A stretch of 64,000 nucleotides of DNA from Podocnemis expansa. Taxonomy: Eukaryota; Chordata; Testudines; Podocnemididae. Location of the stretch: NCBI GenBank assembly GCA_007922195.1, contig ML681994.1, forward strand, positions 53,044,298-53,108,297. The letters are read 5' to 3'. Below the pieces are notes generated by a model. The model saw nothing but the letters and a program-made list of their open reading frames with translations. It had not been told where the DNA came from and ran no database searches. The position numbers and the translations under genes are program-made. This document shows, piece after piece, positions 12,141 to 23,568 of this stretch (its first letter is position 1; every line of letters begins with the position of its first letter).

Positions 12141-14106
12141 ATAAAAATCATAGGGTTGGAAGGGACCTCATAGGTCATCTAGTCCAACCCCCTGCCAGAG
12201 GCAGGACCACTCCCACTAAACCATCCCAGTCATGGTTTTGTCCAGCCGGGCCTTAAACACCTCCAAAGATGGAGATTTCACCACCTCCCTTGGCAGCTCA
12301 TTCCAAGGCTTCACCACTCGCCTAGTAAAAAAGTTTTTACTAATATCCAGCCTCGACCTCCCTAACCGCAACTTGAGACCATTGCTCCTTGTTCTGTCCT
12401 CTGTTATTACCGAGAACAGTTGAGCTCCATCTTCCTTTGAGCATCCCTTCAAGTAGTTGAAGGTTGCTATCAAATCCCACCTCAATCTTCTCTTCTGCAG
12501 ACTAAATAAGCCTAATGCTTTCAGTCTTTCCTCATAGGGCTTCTGCCCTAGCCCTTTAATCATTTTGGTTGCCCTCCTCTGAACTCTCTCTAGCATGTCC
12601 CTGTCCTCCTTCTAGTGGGGAGCCCAAAAGTGAACACTATTCTAGATGTGGCCTCACCAGTGCAGAATAGAGGGGAATGATCACATCCCTTGATCTGCTG
12701 GTAATACTTCTTTTGATGCAGCCCAGGATGATATTGGCCTTTTTGGCAGCAAGACCACACTGCTGACTCATATCCAGCCTCCCATCCACCATGACCCCCA
12801 GGTCCTTTTCTATAGTGCTACTACTTAGCTGAATGTTTCCCAGCCTGTAGCGGTGCATGGGGTTTTTTCGTCCCACGTGCAGGATTTTACACTTGTCCTT
12901 ATTGAACCCCATAAGATTTCTATTGGCCCACTGTTCCAATTTATCTAGGTCTCCCTGAATCCTGTCCTTGCCCTCCAATGTGTCTACTGTTCCCCCCAGC
13001 TTAGTGTCATCCGCAAACTTACTGAGAGTGCAGTCTATTCCATCATCCAGATCATTGATGAAAATGTTGAACAGAACTGGCCCCAGGACTGGCCCCTGGG
13101 GCACACCACTCGTGACTGGTTGCCAGCTAGACATGGAACCATTGATTCCTACGCAATGAAACCGTTGATCTAGCCATTTTTCTATCCGCCTTATAGTCCA
13201 CCTATCCAACCCATTCTTCCTTAATTTGCCAATGAGAATGCTGTGGGAAACTCTATCAAAAGCCTTGCTAAAATCAAGGTATATCGCATCAACAGATCTT
13301 CCTGCATCCAGAAAAACAGTCATCTGATCATAGAAGGAAATGAGATTAGTCAGGCATGATTTACCCTTGGTAAATCCATGCTGACTGTTCCTGGTCACTT
13401 TATTTTCCTCTAAGTGTTTGAGGATGGATTCTTTAAGAATCTGCTCCATAATTTTTCCAGGGATTGAAGTGAGACTGACTGGTCTGTAATTCCCCGGATC
13501 CTCCTTTTTCCCTTTCTTGAAAATAGGCACTACATTTGCTTTTTTCCAATCTTCTGGCACCTCCCCTGTTCTCCATGAGTTTTGAAAGATAATGGACAGC
13601 AGTGCTGCTATCTCATTGGCCAATTCCCTTAGCACTCTTGGATGCAGTTTGTCCGGCTCCATGGACTTGTGCACATCCAGCTTCTTTAAGCAGTCCCTAA
13701 CCTGACCTTCCGTCACCAAGGGCCTGTCTTCTTCTCTCCCATCTGCCACACCCATGGTAGTGGGCTGGGAGCTGACCCTGCCTGTGAAAACTGAACCAAA
13801 AAAAGCATTGAACACTTCAGCTTTTCCCTCATCCTCTGTCACAAGGATGCCTGCCCTATTCAGCAAGGGGCCTACACCATCCCTGATCCTCTTCTTGTTA
13901 TTAACATACTTGTGGAACCCCTTCTTGTTATTCCTTACATCCCTCGCTAGCCGCAACTCCATTTGTCCTTTGGCCTTTCTGATTTTATCCCTGCAGTCCC
14001 TAGCAATATCTTTATATGCCTCCTTGGTCATCTGACCAAGCTTCCAGTTGCTATAAGCTTCCTTTTTATGTTTAAGCTCAGAGCAGAGTTCTCTGCTAAG
14101 CCATCA
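12141..14106 (-). mobile_element. CR1 LINE copy 2, 5'-truncated, long open reverse-transcriptase frame
   Basis: Same subfamily and orientation as the copy at 268-2735, with its 3' end at the left (AATCATAGGGTTGGAAGG). It is truncated at 14106, within the text that continues into the endonuclease domain in copy 1. It holds the 1395-base open frame listed separately. The last part of ORF2 ([18 protein letters not shown] onward, 12216-12596) follows in another frame after a two-base loss near 12637 and an in-frame TAG at 12612-12614 that copy 1 also carries. Confidence 0.95.
12637..14031 (-). pseudogene. CR1 ORF2 reverse-transcriptase frame, truncated at both ends
   Basis: A 464-residue open frame spans most of the CR1 reverse transcriptase. 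Motifs in order: [32 protein letters not shown] (about 180-200), [36 protein letters not shown] (first catalytic Asp), [30 protein letters not shown] (the catalytic Asp pair) and [20 protein letters not shown]. It ends at LVRPHLE, where copy 1 reads on as YCVHFWAPH; loss of two bases (copy 1 has ACACAGTATTC, this copy ACACTATTC) creates the TAG. The endonuclease half is missing because the insertion is 5'-truncated, so it cannot be an active element. An open frame of this length indicates a young insertion. Confidence 0.93.
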
Positions 14107-17100
14107 TCAGTTATATTAAGAAAAAAATGCTCACATTCCTTACTTGGTGTCTTAAATTGCTGTGCAGTTCTGCTGTGTGCTCTTAGAGTTGCCATATTTC
14201 ACCACAACATTAGCTGCCCCTCCACGGGTGGATAACCATATTCCCTATAATGCAGTTAATACTATATATAGCCTGTAAAATCAGTTTTATTGTGATTGGC
14301 TACCCTTCAGGAGGATGGTGTGAATCAAAAACTCTTCTGCTATCAAAGACATAGGATGAGCTGAAACTGCATACCACAAATCACTTTCATCCTGGGCCCC
14401 AGTGTTCCACAAAAATGAGGCTTCTGTAGGAAGCATGTTTTATTTTCATATCACTAAATCAAATCTTTAAATCCTCCTCTCTCAAAAATATTCTCATTTG
14501 TCGTCTTCTCATCCTGCATCAATCATATTGACTTAGAAAAAGGAAGAACTCTACAATTGTTCAACTTCTAAAATAATAATTAACAATAATCTTAACACCT
14601 CTCCTTCAATTCATATTTTGTGCTTCAATTAATAGTCCAAAGTAATTAATTCTAGAATAAATTAATAGTAGCTGCAGACACTGCTTTGAATCTTTTTCAA
14701 GCTTAACTAATAGCTTAGATATTCCTTAGAAATGGGGAATTTCTTGTCCATAGAAAATAACTGCTATGACAGATATTCTTGCACTCATTTTCCAAAACCA
14801 AAAATGAACCTTTTAAATGTATGTTGGGAAATCCACTCTTGTAGAAATTGGTAGGCATGATTTCTTTTACTTAGATACATGTGATTAATCACGTCTTGCA
14901 ATTTGTGATTTTCCTACCTATGTTCATTGTGCTCCCTGGTGTACAGCATCTTGCAGTGAAATAACTTGTTTTCTTTCTCTATTCAAACCGAGGGCAAAGG
15001 TTTCCAGTTAGACTTTGGTCTGTATGTGCTTATCTCTGAAAAGTGAGGAGGTCCATTCTGGCATGATAATTTGTTTTAGTACCATGGAACACTAATTCTA
15101 TTTCTGGTGTTTGAAAATCCTTCCACTGCTGTTCATTTCAGAACCACAAGTGTTTTGTACCTTAGGTGAAATGATTCTTCCTCCACACCTGTCTCTGTTG
15201 GGAGTTGGCTGACTACTTTTATAAGGAAATTTATGTTTCAGTGCAAAAATACAGCTAAGATCATCATGTACTTCCTTAATGGATTTTGTTCCATAACAAG
15301 AACCCCATATATTCTAACTTCTGCATGTATTAACCTTTTAGAGAGGCACTACCTGTATGAGACAGCCCAGTACTCAGAAATGTACAATAGCACACACTTA
15401 TTGTGGTTTTAAATTTAAATTCACCTCTAAAGAAAAATCTGGCATCTTCTTGTAAACTATCAGAGAAATGGACAAACTCCCCCCCCCCAATTATGGATAT
15501 TAATCTATGAAGAGGATGCAACTAAGCAGAAGATACTCACAGACACTGTCACAGAGAGCTACAGCATGAAATGGCCGATAGCATGATTACTATTAAGAGG
15601 AGGAGGCTGTCATGTTTATTTGAATGTGTAATACCAAAACATCCTAGTATTGTGCTAATTAGTGGTAGTGTAGTCATTGATGTACCACAGCTGAAAATCA
15701 GTCAGGCAGCAGGCCTTACTACAATGAGAAGCATGCATCAGAGATAAACAATCGTGCAGTCCCTACTACCTTCTTTCTGATTCCTTGGTGAAAGTAAATA
15801 TATTGAAATGGAGGATCTAGCATTGCAGTTACTGCTCACTGCCCTGCTCGCCATTGATGATATTCTTAAAATCTGTTGTCCAGAACTGTGGTATAATCTT
15901 TCAGATTTTCTGTTGGAACCTAGATCTTTGAGTGGAAACATGAATGTACTTCAGCAGATGCTACTGCAGACTAGAAAGGAGCTTGTACTTTTAGGACTGA
16001 AATGAGTGGGAGACACCATTTTGTATTTAGCTGCTAGAACCAAAACCATTGAATGAACTTAGGTTGCTTAAACGAAACTCCAAGTTATTAATTAAACACT
16101 CTGTGACCATAAGTTTTGGAAGTTTGACTCTGCAAATTCTTCACACATTTACAGAGAGAAAAACTAATTTGTGGTAGAGATGAATTTGTTCTGCCTACAA
16201 CAAGATAGCTAAATAGGGGAAGATAAATGGTCTTAGTTTTGTGACAGGGATTAGGGCTAAGTATATGCACAGGACAGACAGTTGTACAACATACTACTAC
16301 AATGCAGAAATTCTTCTCTTCTTCCATTAGTTGGGCTGAAGAAGCAAAACTAAATTTAAGTCTGACTTCTCAAGTCATTTTGCCAGTCTGATGATATTGT
16401 TCTGAACAATTTGGATTGAACTTAGAGCCTTTGTGTTAAATTTTGTAAAGGAATTTTAATTTTCAGTATGTTTCCACTGCATTTAAGGAAAAATGATCAA
16501 AATATCACTGTATTTATAAATTTTTGTTAACCAGAGATGATCTATCCTAATGGAAAAAGTTTTCATCTAGGTTTCAGTGTTAGTGAATGGAAGTCATTGA
16601 AGGGTTGGTATTTTTTTTAAATTATTTTTTCAATGTGAAATGGATTGCAACATTTTTATCTCTAACCTGCTGATTCTGCAGATATTCAAAGCACATGCTT
16701 AACTTTACTAATCACATGCATAATATTAAGTACATGTATTAAGCCTTACCATTCAGAAATATTTTGCATTTATGAAATAAGTGAGCAGCTCCTTTGCAAG
16801 ATCCAAAAGAGATTGGAGCATATTAGACCATTTTAAATTAAATGTTGCCTAAAAATCTTGGGTTTTGAATCTTTTTATCAATTCTATTCCATTCTACGTA
16901 GGTTTTTACATGGTGCTCATCATGATAGTATCTGCATTCTATGTATCCATTTCTAAAATCGTGCATTCAGGATGTCCTGCAAGTGGTCTTAAATAAATGG
17001 AATTGTACTTGAAAAAAAAACCCCAAACCTATTTATTTTACCTTCTGAAATATTAAGGATGTTAAGTCTTTAGTTTGCAGCAAGCTGGGACATAAATCTA

Positions 17101-17569
17101 TCCTGCATTCACTTGTCACTCACTAAGTGTCCCTCTGGACCTGTTGATATATGCTAAAAACTAGAACATGCTTAGTGCACTTTCATCTATCTCTTTGAGA
17201 TGGGACTATACCACAGTACACTAAGGACCTGTTAGTGCACATCAGTGAGGTCCATGTGGATAGATAGTACATGGCAATCTAGTGGTGGGGCAGATTTACA
17301 CCCCAGCTTGCTGTGAACTACATGTGTGCATAAAAGAGCTTTGTGACTTTCATGCCTTAAATGAAAGGATGAGAGGTTGAGTCTCTCATAAAAGCTTTCT
17401 TTGGCTAAAATGTTAGCTAAGGGAGTTAAATAGGTCTTAACAAAACCCAAGAGTATAACTAAAATTCGTTTCTGCTCTCATTTGTCCAGTTTTCATTCAC
17501 TGCACTCTAGTGGACGTCATCACCTTTCTAGTTATCCAGTCATCCTAGAATCTTCCAAGGCAGATGAAA
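14107..17569. other. Intronic or intergenic sequence, little recognised
   Basis: About 3.5 kb without a supportable gene. A ten-base C run lies near 15480. At 16990-17025 an AATAAA hexamer is followed about 16 bases later by nine A residues, which could be the 3' end of a retrocopy, but nothing upstream of it is recognisable. The short word AGCACATGCTTAACTTTACT near 16689 belongs to an old palindromic repeat also seen near 50091. The 65-residue frame at 15808 has no recognisable relatives. Confidence 0.35.
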
Positions 17570-17845
17570 CCTAAGGGTGAGTACACTATGGAGACTCTGT
17601 GTCAACATAGCTCCATAGTGTAGATGCGACCTACCCCCAACAGAAGGGGTTTTTCTATCAGTATAAGGTCACCACCACCCCCAAATGACATTAGATAAGT
17701 TGATGGAAGCATTTTTCTGTCGGCATAACTGCATTTCTGTACAGAGTTATGTTGACAAAGCTATATTGCTTGGAGGTGTATTTTTTTTTTTCACAATGGT
17801 GACCAATGTAACTGAACAGATATAACTTTCAGGTGTAAATGAAGA
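17570..17845. mobile_element. Harbinger-like MITE (diverged)
   Basis: Text such as GTGTCAACATAGCTCCATAG, AACAGAAGGGGTTTTT, ACATTAGATAAGTTGATGG and GTTATGTTGACAAAGC follows, in order, a MITE that I remember as very common in turtles. A T run at 17781-17791 interrupts it. No transposase frame is present. Confidence 0.55.
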
Positions 17846-18262
17846 CTAAATTTCTAGTATAAAAAGGCAACAAGCCCCCACTGCTCTTTCAAAGAAAGAA
17901 ACCAACAAAATAAACCATTTTTGGGCCTTCTAGATATATTATCAGAAAACATGAAAAGGGGCAAACTCAGGTTTTTTCCCCTTTGCTGGACACCTTTAGG
18001 ACTTTGTCTGAACTCTGTAAAAAAATATTTTTGATCAGAATATCTATTTCCTTTGAATTCATGAACCAGAATGACTTCTATATGATGGGCAAATTTTCTG
18101 TCCTCTCATTGACCTCCATTGCAAATGTAGATGCTCAACATTTTGTATTATATATACAAATACAGATTTAGGTGCTGTAGGCTCTCTAATTTGAAAATGT
18201 TTATATCATTCTCCTACCCCTGTGCCCTGTCTTTGATTATGCTGCTGCTTTGAAAGCAGTAA
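17846..18262. other. Unassigned sequence
   Basis: About 400 bases with no gene or repeat recognised. Confidence 0.3.
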
Positions 18263-18980
18263 GTTCCAAAGGGGCAGCTGTGTTAGTCCAGTCCAGCAAA
18301 AGAAGCAGGGGGTCATGTGGCACTTAAAGACTAAAAAATTTATTTATTGCGTGAGTTTTCCTGGGAGAAAGTCCCACTTTGTCAGATGCTTTGAAGATGG
18401 GGAAACTTACAGAATGGGAGGAAAGGAAATGCAGGGGAGTGTAAGACATGGGATTAGGTCATACTGTACCAGCAAATCAAAGTAGTTGTTAAGATTCAAA
18501 CAGTGGGAAACAGCACATAGAGAATGATGAAGTCAAATCACCTGTTGTAATGGGCAAACAATCCATAGTCACAATTTAATCCTGCTTTCACACAGTTGAA
18601 TCTGCAAATCAGCTCTTGTTCAGCTGTTTCTCTTTGAAGTCTTGATATCCCATTGACTTACTTGAGCACAACTGTTAACAAATCATCCACAGAGTGATTA
18701 GAAAGATGGAAGTGCTCAACAACTGCTTTTGAATATTGTGATTTCTGATGTCAGTTTTGTGCCCATTTATTCTTTTGTGCAGAGATTGTCCTGTTTGTCC
18801 AATGTGCCAGAAATGCCCCCACACCTTATACATGATGGCATAAATCACATTAGTGGATGAGCAGGTAAATGAGCCCTTGATGGAGTAGGTGGCTTGATTA
18901 GGTTTCTTACTTCTGTGTGTGGGTACTGTAGTTGTAAGAATGCTTGATAGAGATCCTGAAGATGTCTGTCTCTGTCTCAG
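18263..18980 (-). mobile_element. PLE, 3' part with GIY-YIG remnant (second tail group)
   Basis: The 3' terminus is at the left (CCAAAGGGGCAGCTGTGTTA). Minus-strand translation of 18675-18998 gives the linker and nuclease start: KPNQATYSIKGSFTCSSTNV, then IYAIM, HIGQTGQSLHKRINGHKTDI and RNHN. This is the GIY-YIG region of a Penelope-like element, homologous to the copies at 5113 and 24288. Its 3' tail differs from the 5113 copy (GATGCTTTGAAGATGGGGAA in place of the AGCATGAAGTGG-type tail), so at least two PLE subfamilies are present. It abuts a CR1 at about 18985. Confidence 0.88.
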
Positions 18981-18984
18981 AGAT

Positions 18985-19885
18985 TTTGTTTGGCCCAATG
19001 CTCCAATTTGTCTATGTCTCTCTGAATCCCATCCTTGCCCTCCAGCGTGTTTACCATTCCTCCCAGCTTAGTGTCATCCATGAATTTACTGAGTGTGCAA
19101 TCTATCCCCTCATCCAGATCATTAATGAAGATGTTGAAGAGAACCAGCCCCAGGACCGACACCTGGGGCGCTCCACTAGTTACTGGTTACCAACTAGGTG
19201 TTGAGCCATTGATCCCTACTTGCTGAGCCCAGTCATCCTAGATGATCTCATGAGGTCCCTTCCAGCCCTATGAGTCTATTCTATTCTATTCTATCTAACC
19301 AGCTTTCTATCCACCCCACGGTCCATTCATCCAAACCATACTTCCTTAACTTGCTGACAAGAATGCTGTTGGAAACTGTGTCAAAAGCTTTGCTAAAGTT
19401 GAGGTATATCACATCAATGGCTATTCCTGCATCCATGTATCCAGTCATCTCATCATAGAAGGCAATCAGGTTGGTCAGGCATGATTTGCCTTTGGTGAAT
19501 CCATGCTGACTGCTCCTGATCACTCTATTTTCCTCCAAGTGTTTCAGGATGGATTCTTTGAAGACCTGGTCCATGATTTTTCCAGGGATTGAGGTGAGGC
19601 TGATTGGTGTGTAGTTCTCTGGGTCCTCTTTTTTCCCTTTCTTGAAGGTAGGCACTATATTTGCTTTTTTCTAATCATCTAGGACCTCCTCTGTTCACCA
19701 CAAGTTTTCAAAGATAATGGCTAGTGGCTCTGCAGTCACACTGGCCAGCTCCCTCAGCACCCTCAGATGGAGTTCATCTGGCCCATAGACTAAGTAGTTC
19801 CTAACCTGACCTTCCATCACTGATGTCCACTCTCATTCTCTCTATTCTGTGTTACTCAGTGTAGTAACCTGGGAGCTGACCCTTC
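18985..19885 (-). mobile_element. CR1 LINE, older copy, truncated at both ends
   Basis: Minus-strand frames at 18977-19162 ([20 protein letters not shown], then FMDDTKLGG) and 19281-19655 ([42 protein letters not shown]) are CR1 reverse transcriptase. The FADD motif is FMDD here. The element is more diverged than copies 1 and 2 and is interrupted at 19229-19293 by a short insertion in the opposite orientation. Confidence 0.92.
19229..19293 (+). repeat. SINE/CR1-type 3' tail inserted inside an older CR1
   Basis: GATGATCTCATGAGGTCCCT followed by TCCAGCCCTATGAGTC and several ATTCT units is the 3' tail shared by the tRNA-SINEs at 29555 and 33132. It reads on the + strand, whereas the surrounding CR1 reads on the minus strand, and CR1 homology resumes on both sides. 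Confidence 0.8.
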
Positions 19886-20689
19886 CTGTGAAGATGTTCT
19901 CTTCTGACTTTAAAGTCTATGAGTTTAAATAGCTTTTTGGCATGCATACACCTCCTGACTAGCAAAAAGGGGGATTTAAAGGATGCAGAAGTCCTGTCAC
20001 TGGCTCTTCTCACCATTAGTTTGCTCAAGAAAATGAATGGGGTTTTGTTGGGTTGGCTTTTGGTTTTGGTTTTGCCTACTATTGTTTAGGCAAAATCTTT
20101 CAGGGAGTCTTTGCTGATGGAGGCGCTTTTTATTGGCACCTTATTTCTTCCCATGGCCCTAAAACAGGAGTAGAAGACGTCTGTTAATGTGTGGAATTAT
20201 TAAGCTTAGCTAACTGATGCACAGAATGAAAAATGTTTTCCTTCAATTACACTTTACAGTTTGAAGCAAATCATATTTTTCCTCAAATGTAATTGAGAAA
20301 ATAAGGCTGGGTGCCTGTTTGTAATTGCCTGTGTTTTCAGTGATCAGCACATAGAGCTTTCAAGACTGATGTTGCTAATTCAATAACACATGCAGGAACC
20401 AAGAGTCTGTTCAAATCACCCCTCAGGTGCTGTGTGTCACCTGGTAAAATTCAGCTCATTAGCAGTAATAAAGTCATTACGTGCTTACAAAGCTAGAACC
20501 AGCTGGAATGTAAGGAATTGTCATGTGCTCCTGAATCAGTGTGTGTGGGGGGGAGGATTTTAATGAAATGAAATAATATTGAATTAAAGGTATTTTGTGT
20601 ATGTGTGTGCACGTAATCTTAAATTCAACAGATCAGTTAAATTAGCTGTTGGCAATCTCTGAGATGAACAGCATGCGATAAAACATATG
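19886..20689. other. Unassigned sequence
   Basis: About 800 bases without a supportable feature. It holds a G run near 20548 and a short TG-rich stretch near 20595-20610. Confidence 0.35.
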
Positions 20690-22790
20690 GGATATTCACA
20701 GATTAATACAGCCAAAAGGGATCATTATGCTAATCAAGTCTGACTTCCTGTATAGTACAGGGCATAGAACTCATCTAATTATTTCTGCATCAAGCATCTT
20801 CATGAAGCATATTTTTTGAGAAAGATATCCACTCTTTATTTAAAGATTTTTTTTAATTATGCTGAATCGACCACATACCTAAGTAAATTGTTCTGATTGT
20901 CGAGTACCTTCAATGATAAGATCTACACCTTATTTTCTGTTTGAATTTGTCTAGTTTAAGCTTGAAATATTGGATTGTGTTTTGCCTTTGTCCACTAGTG
21001 TAAGAAGCCCCATGCTATCACTCTGTATTTTAGATCATGGTCAAATCACCTCTTCAACTTATCTTGGATAAACTAAATAGATTCAGCTTCTTTAGTTTCT
21101 CACTGTAAAGCATGTTTTCCAAAGCTCAGATCGTTCTTGTAACTCATTTCTGAACTCTTTCCAATTTGTCAACATCATTTTTGAAATGTGGAAACCAGAA
21201 CTCGACAAAGTATTCCAGTAATGATTTCACTAATTTTGTTATGTACCTCTTGTGATAAATTGTATAGATTTCCAGAAGGCTAATGACACTGTACTCAGAG
21301 ACAGTCTTTGGAGAATTATGGCATATTATGGAATACCAGCAAAATACTTAGAATAATCAAAGATCAATGTGATAATGCAGAATGTGCAGTAGGATATGGT
21401 GATGTCAGCTAGTCATTTGCAGTGACAATAGAGTAAGGCAAGGTGTATTGTGTCCCCGCTATTGTTTTCACTAGTATTGACTGTGTCATGAGGAAATTAA
21501 CCACAAAAAGCAATTGAATAATTTTGAGGGTAAATGATGAAGCACAATTGGATGATCCAATTTTTTCTAATATCATTGACCATCTAAATGAAAGAGAACA
21601 GCAGCTTTAATCAGATATAGCAAATTAGGTTAGTTTATTCCTCAATAATGAGAAGACAAAATTTTGGCTATAAATGCCCCAAAAGTAACCATGACAGCTG
21701 GCACAGAAACACTAGAAGTAGTAAGTCATTTTACCTATTTAATGAGTGCAATCTGCTGCAATAGTGGCATCATGCTAGAAGGTTAGGTGTCAAGCAATAA
21801 ATGTCAAAACCAGCAAACAACTTTCATACATGTGAAGAAGTAACATGACTGACATTGACACAAAAAACTATTTTTAACATTGGCATCAAGTCAGCTCTCT
21901 TTTATGGAGCTGTCACGGAATTCTAAAAAAGAAATGGGTAAGATGGGTGTTCTGGTGTGTTCCCTTATTTTTAGGGGGCCCAGGAATGCTGTTCTGGGGT
22001 GTTCCAGCTTACTTTGACCCCTGGCTACTACTACTTGATATTCTTCTGTGCCCCTTGTACATCTAAAGATAACATTAGCTCTGAGACACTGCATTGCACT
22101 GGGAGTTCATGTTGAACTAGTTCACCACCACAATCCCTATATTTCATTGAGTCACTGCTTTCTGAAACACTGTTCATCATCCTGTAGGTGTGACCTATAG
22201 TCTTTGTTCTTAAAAGTCTATGAGCTTGCATTTGGCTTCATTAAAACATTGTTCAAGTAAGTCTAGTTCATTCAGATCATAGTGTAAAACTGACCTGTCA
22301 TTATGGTTATTTACCATTCCACCAATTTTGTGTTATATGCAAACTTTACAAGTATTGATTTTATATTTTCTTAAAGATTGTTGATAAGAATATTGAACAG
22401 AATTGGACCAAGACATGATTGCAGAAAGAGGCCTTCAGCCAATTCTTGAATGGCAGTTGTCCAGCAAATTTTAACATTTAACATAAATAATTGCTGTTTA
22501 ACATCCTGCCCAGTTACTGTTGGAACATGAAGTATTTCATTATTGCTTTAAGATACGAATACATCAGTAGTTTTTTCCAAACTCACAGTAATATTTAATG
22601 CATCCTTCTGCCTTTCCTGTATCATTAGTGACAATTTTACAATCTCCAGCTTGTAACAGAACTATACCATTGATTTTGTACCTGATTTGGAGAGGAAAAA
22701 AAAACCCAACAACAACTTATTGTCCCTAGCCATACTGGCCACAGATCTTTCATTAATACTTTTAGTTTCCTTTACTCACTAGATAATTTT
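20690..22790 (-). mobile_element. Old, decayed CR1/L3-type LINE, split by another LINE fragment
   Basis: The left half (20690-21250) reads on the minus strand as the C-terminal part and 3' end of a CR1-like LINE; words such as AGTCTGACTTCCTGTATAG and TCATTTCTGAACTCTTTCCA correspond to the same region of CR1 copies at 268 and 26655. The right half (about 22240-22790) continues with the reverse-transcriptase region (AATATTGAACAGAATTGGAC and ACTTATTGTCCCTAGCC). The middle is a foreign fragment, listed separately. No long frame survives. Confidence 0.75.
21250..22240 (+). mobile_element. Decayed non-LTR reverse-transcriptase fragment (RTE-like?) nested in an old CR1
   Basis: In the + strand, 21265-21480 translates with stops and frameshifts to a reverse-transcriptase palm: DFQKANDTVLRDSLWRIMA and YYGIPAKYLRIIKDQC, then CAVGYGDVS, RQGVLCPRY-like text and a degraded LLF segment. 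The FQKAxDxVxRDSLWxI plus YGIP pattern is typical of a non-CR1 LINE clade; I cannot fix the clade without a search. The 3' part of the insert (to about 22240) has no readable protein. Confidence 0.6.
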
Positions 22791-22794
22791 ATAT

Positions 22795-22910
22795 ACAAAT
22801 GTATTTATTGCATGAGGTTTCGTGAGAGAGAACCCTATTTCTCCCATGAAAACTCATGTGATAAATAAAGTTGTTAAGTCTTTTAAATGCCACCAGACTC
22901 CTTGTTTGTT
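22795..22910. mobile_element. Short head-to-head PLE pair
   Basis: 22795-22836 reads as minus-strand PLE tail (TTTATTGCATGAGGTTTCGT). 22837-22910 reads as plus-strand PLE tail (CATGAAAACTCATGTGATAA, then CACCAGACTCCTTG). Both 3' ends face outward. Confidence 0.75.
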
Positions 22911-23107
22911 TTTCATATACAGTATTTCCTCTTCCCTATTAATATGAAGCCACTAATTAGATAAGGGACATCCCAGACCAGTAATTCTCTCTGATGATAG
23001 GAATGGAGATGGATTCATAGAATTACAGTGTTTTCACCAGATTTGCAGTTTTCCTCAGAATCAACCCCCTTTTTTCATAAAAGGAAAACTGTAAATTTTC
23101 TGGCCCC
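22911..23107. other. Unassigned sequence
   Basis: No gene or repeat recognised. Confidence 0.3.
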
Positions 23108-23395
23108 TTTGGGTATATCTGCACAGCCCAAGGAAGCACACCTCCCAGCCCAGGTGAACAGAGTTTGGCTAAAGGAGCTCACACTAACACTCTAAAAATA
23201 ATTATATAGACTGCACCTTGAAGTTGTGACATGAGCTGCAGCTCAGACTCTGACATCCACCTTCATAATTAGATTAAAGAGCCCAAGCTTCCCTCTGAGC
23301 TGCAGTTGCAAGCAATGTCTGCACAGCTGTTTTTACAGTGCTAGCATTGTCTGTTGACACAGGCTGGGTTGCTCTTTATCACAGGCTGTATAGAT
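23108..23395. mobile_element. Harbinger-like MITE (diverged)
   Basis: The left edge, GGGTATATCTGCACAGCC, resembles the ends of the better-preserved elements at 48271 and 60118. The right edge, GGCTGTATAGATGCA, is a weak inverted match. The interior is CAGCTC-rich with no coding frame. Confidence 0.5.
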
Positions 23396-23397
23396 GC

Positions 23398-23425
23398 AAA
23401 AAAACAAACAAACAAACAAACAAAA
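23398..23425. repeat. (CAAA)n simple repeat
   Basis: About six CAAA units directly next to the PLE 3' end at 23426. Confidence 0.85.
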
Positions 23426-23568
23426 AGAGTCATATGGAACTTAAAGACTAACAGATTTATTTTTCAGATGAGCTTTCATGGGAGAAAATCCCACTTCGTC
23501 AGATGCTTCAAAGAGGGGTGAACTTACAGAATGGAATGAAAATAAATGCAAGGGGGTGTAAAACGTAG
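23426..23568 (-). mobile_element. PLE 3' tail, left arm of a large head-to-head structure
   Basis: The minus-strand PLE tail is recognised by CTTAAAGACTAACAGATTTA, GATGAGCTTTCATGGGAG and CACTTCGTCAGATGCTTC. It is the inverted counterpart of 24940-25090 and is interrupted on the right by an LTR-like segment. Confidence 0.85.

Noticed and set aside
15808..16005. 65-residue leucine-rich frame
   Set aside because: No splice sites or family resemblance; an opposite-strand frame overlaps it.
16980..17030. AATAAA plus A-run as a processed pseudogene end
   Set aside because: No coding homology upstream; the A-run is only nine bases.
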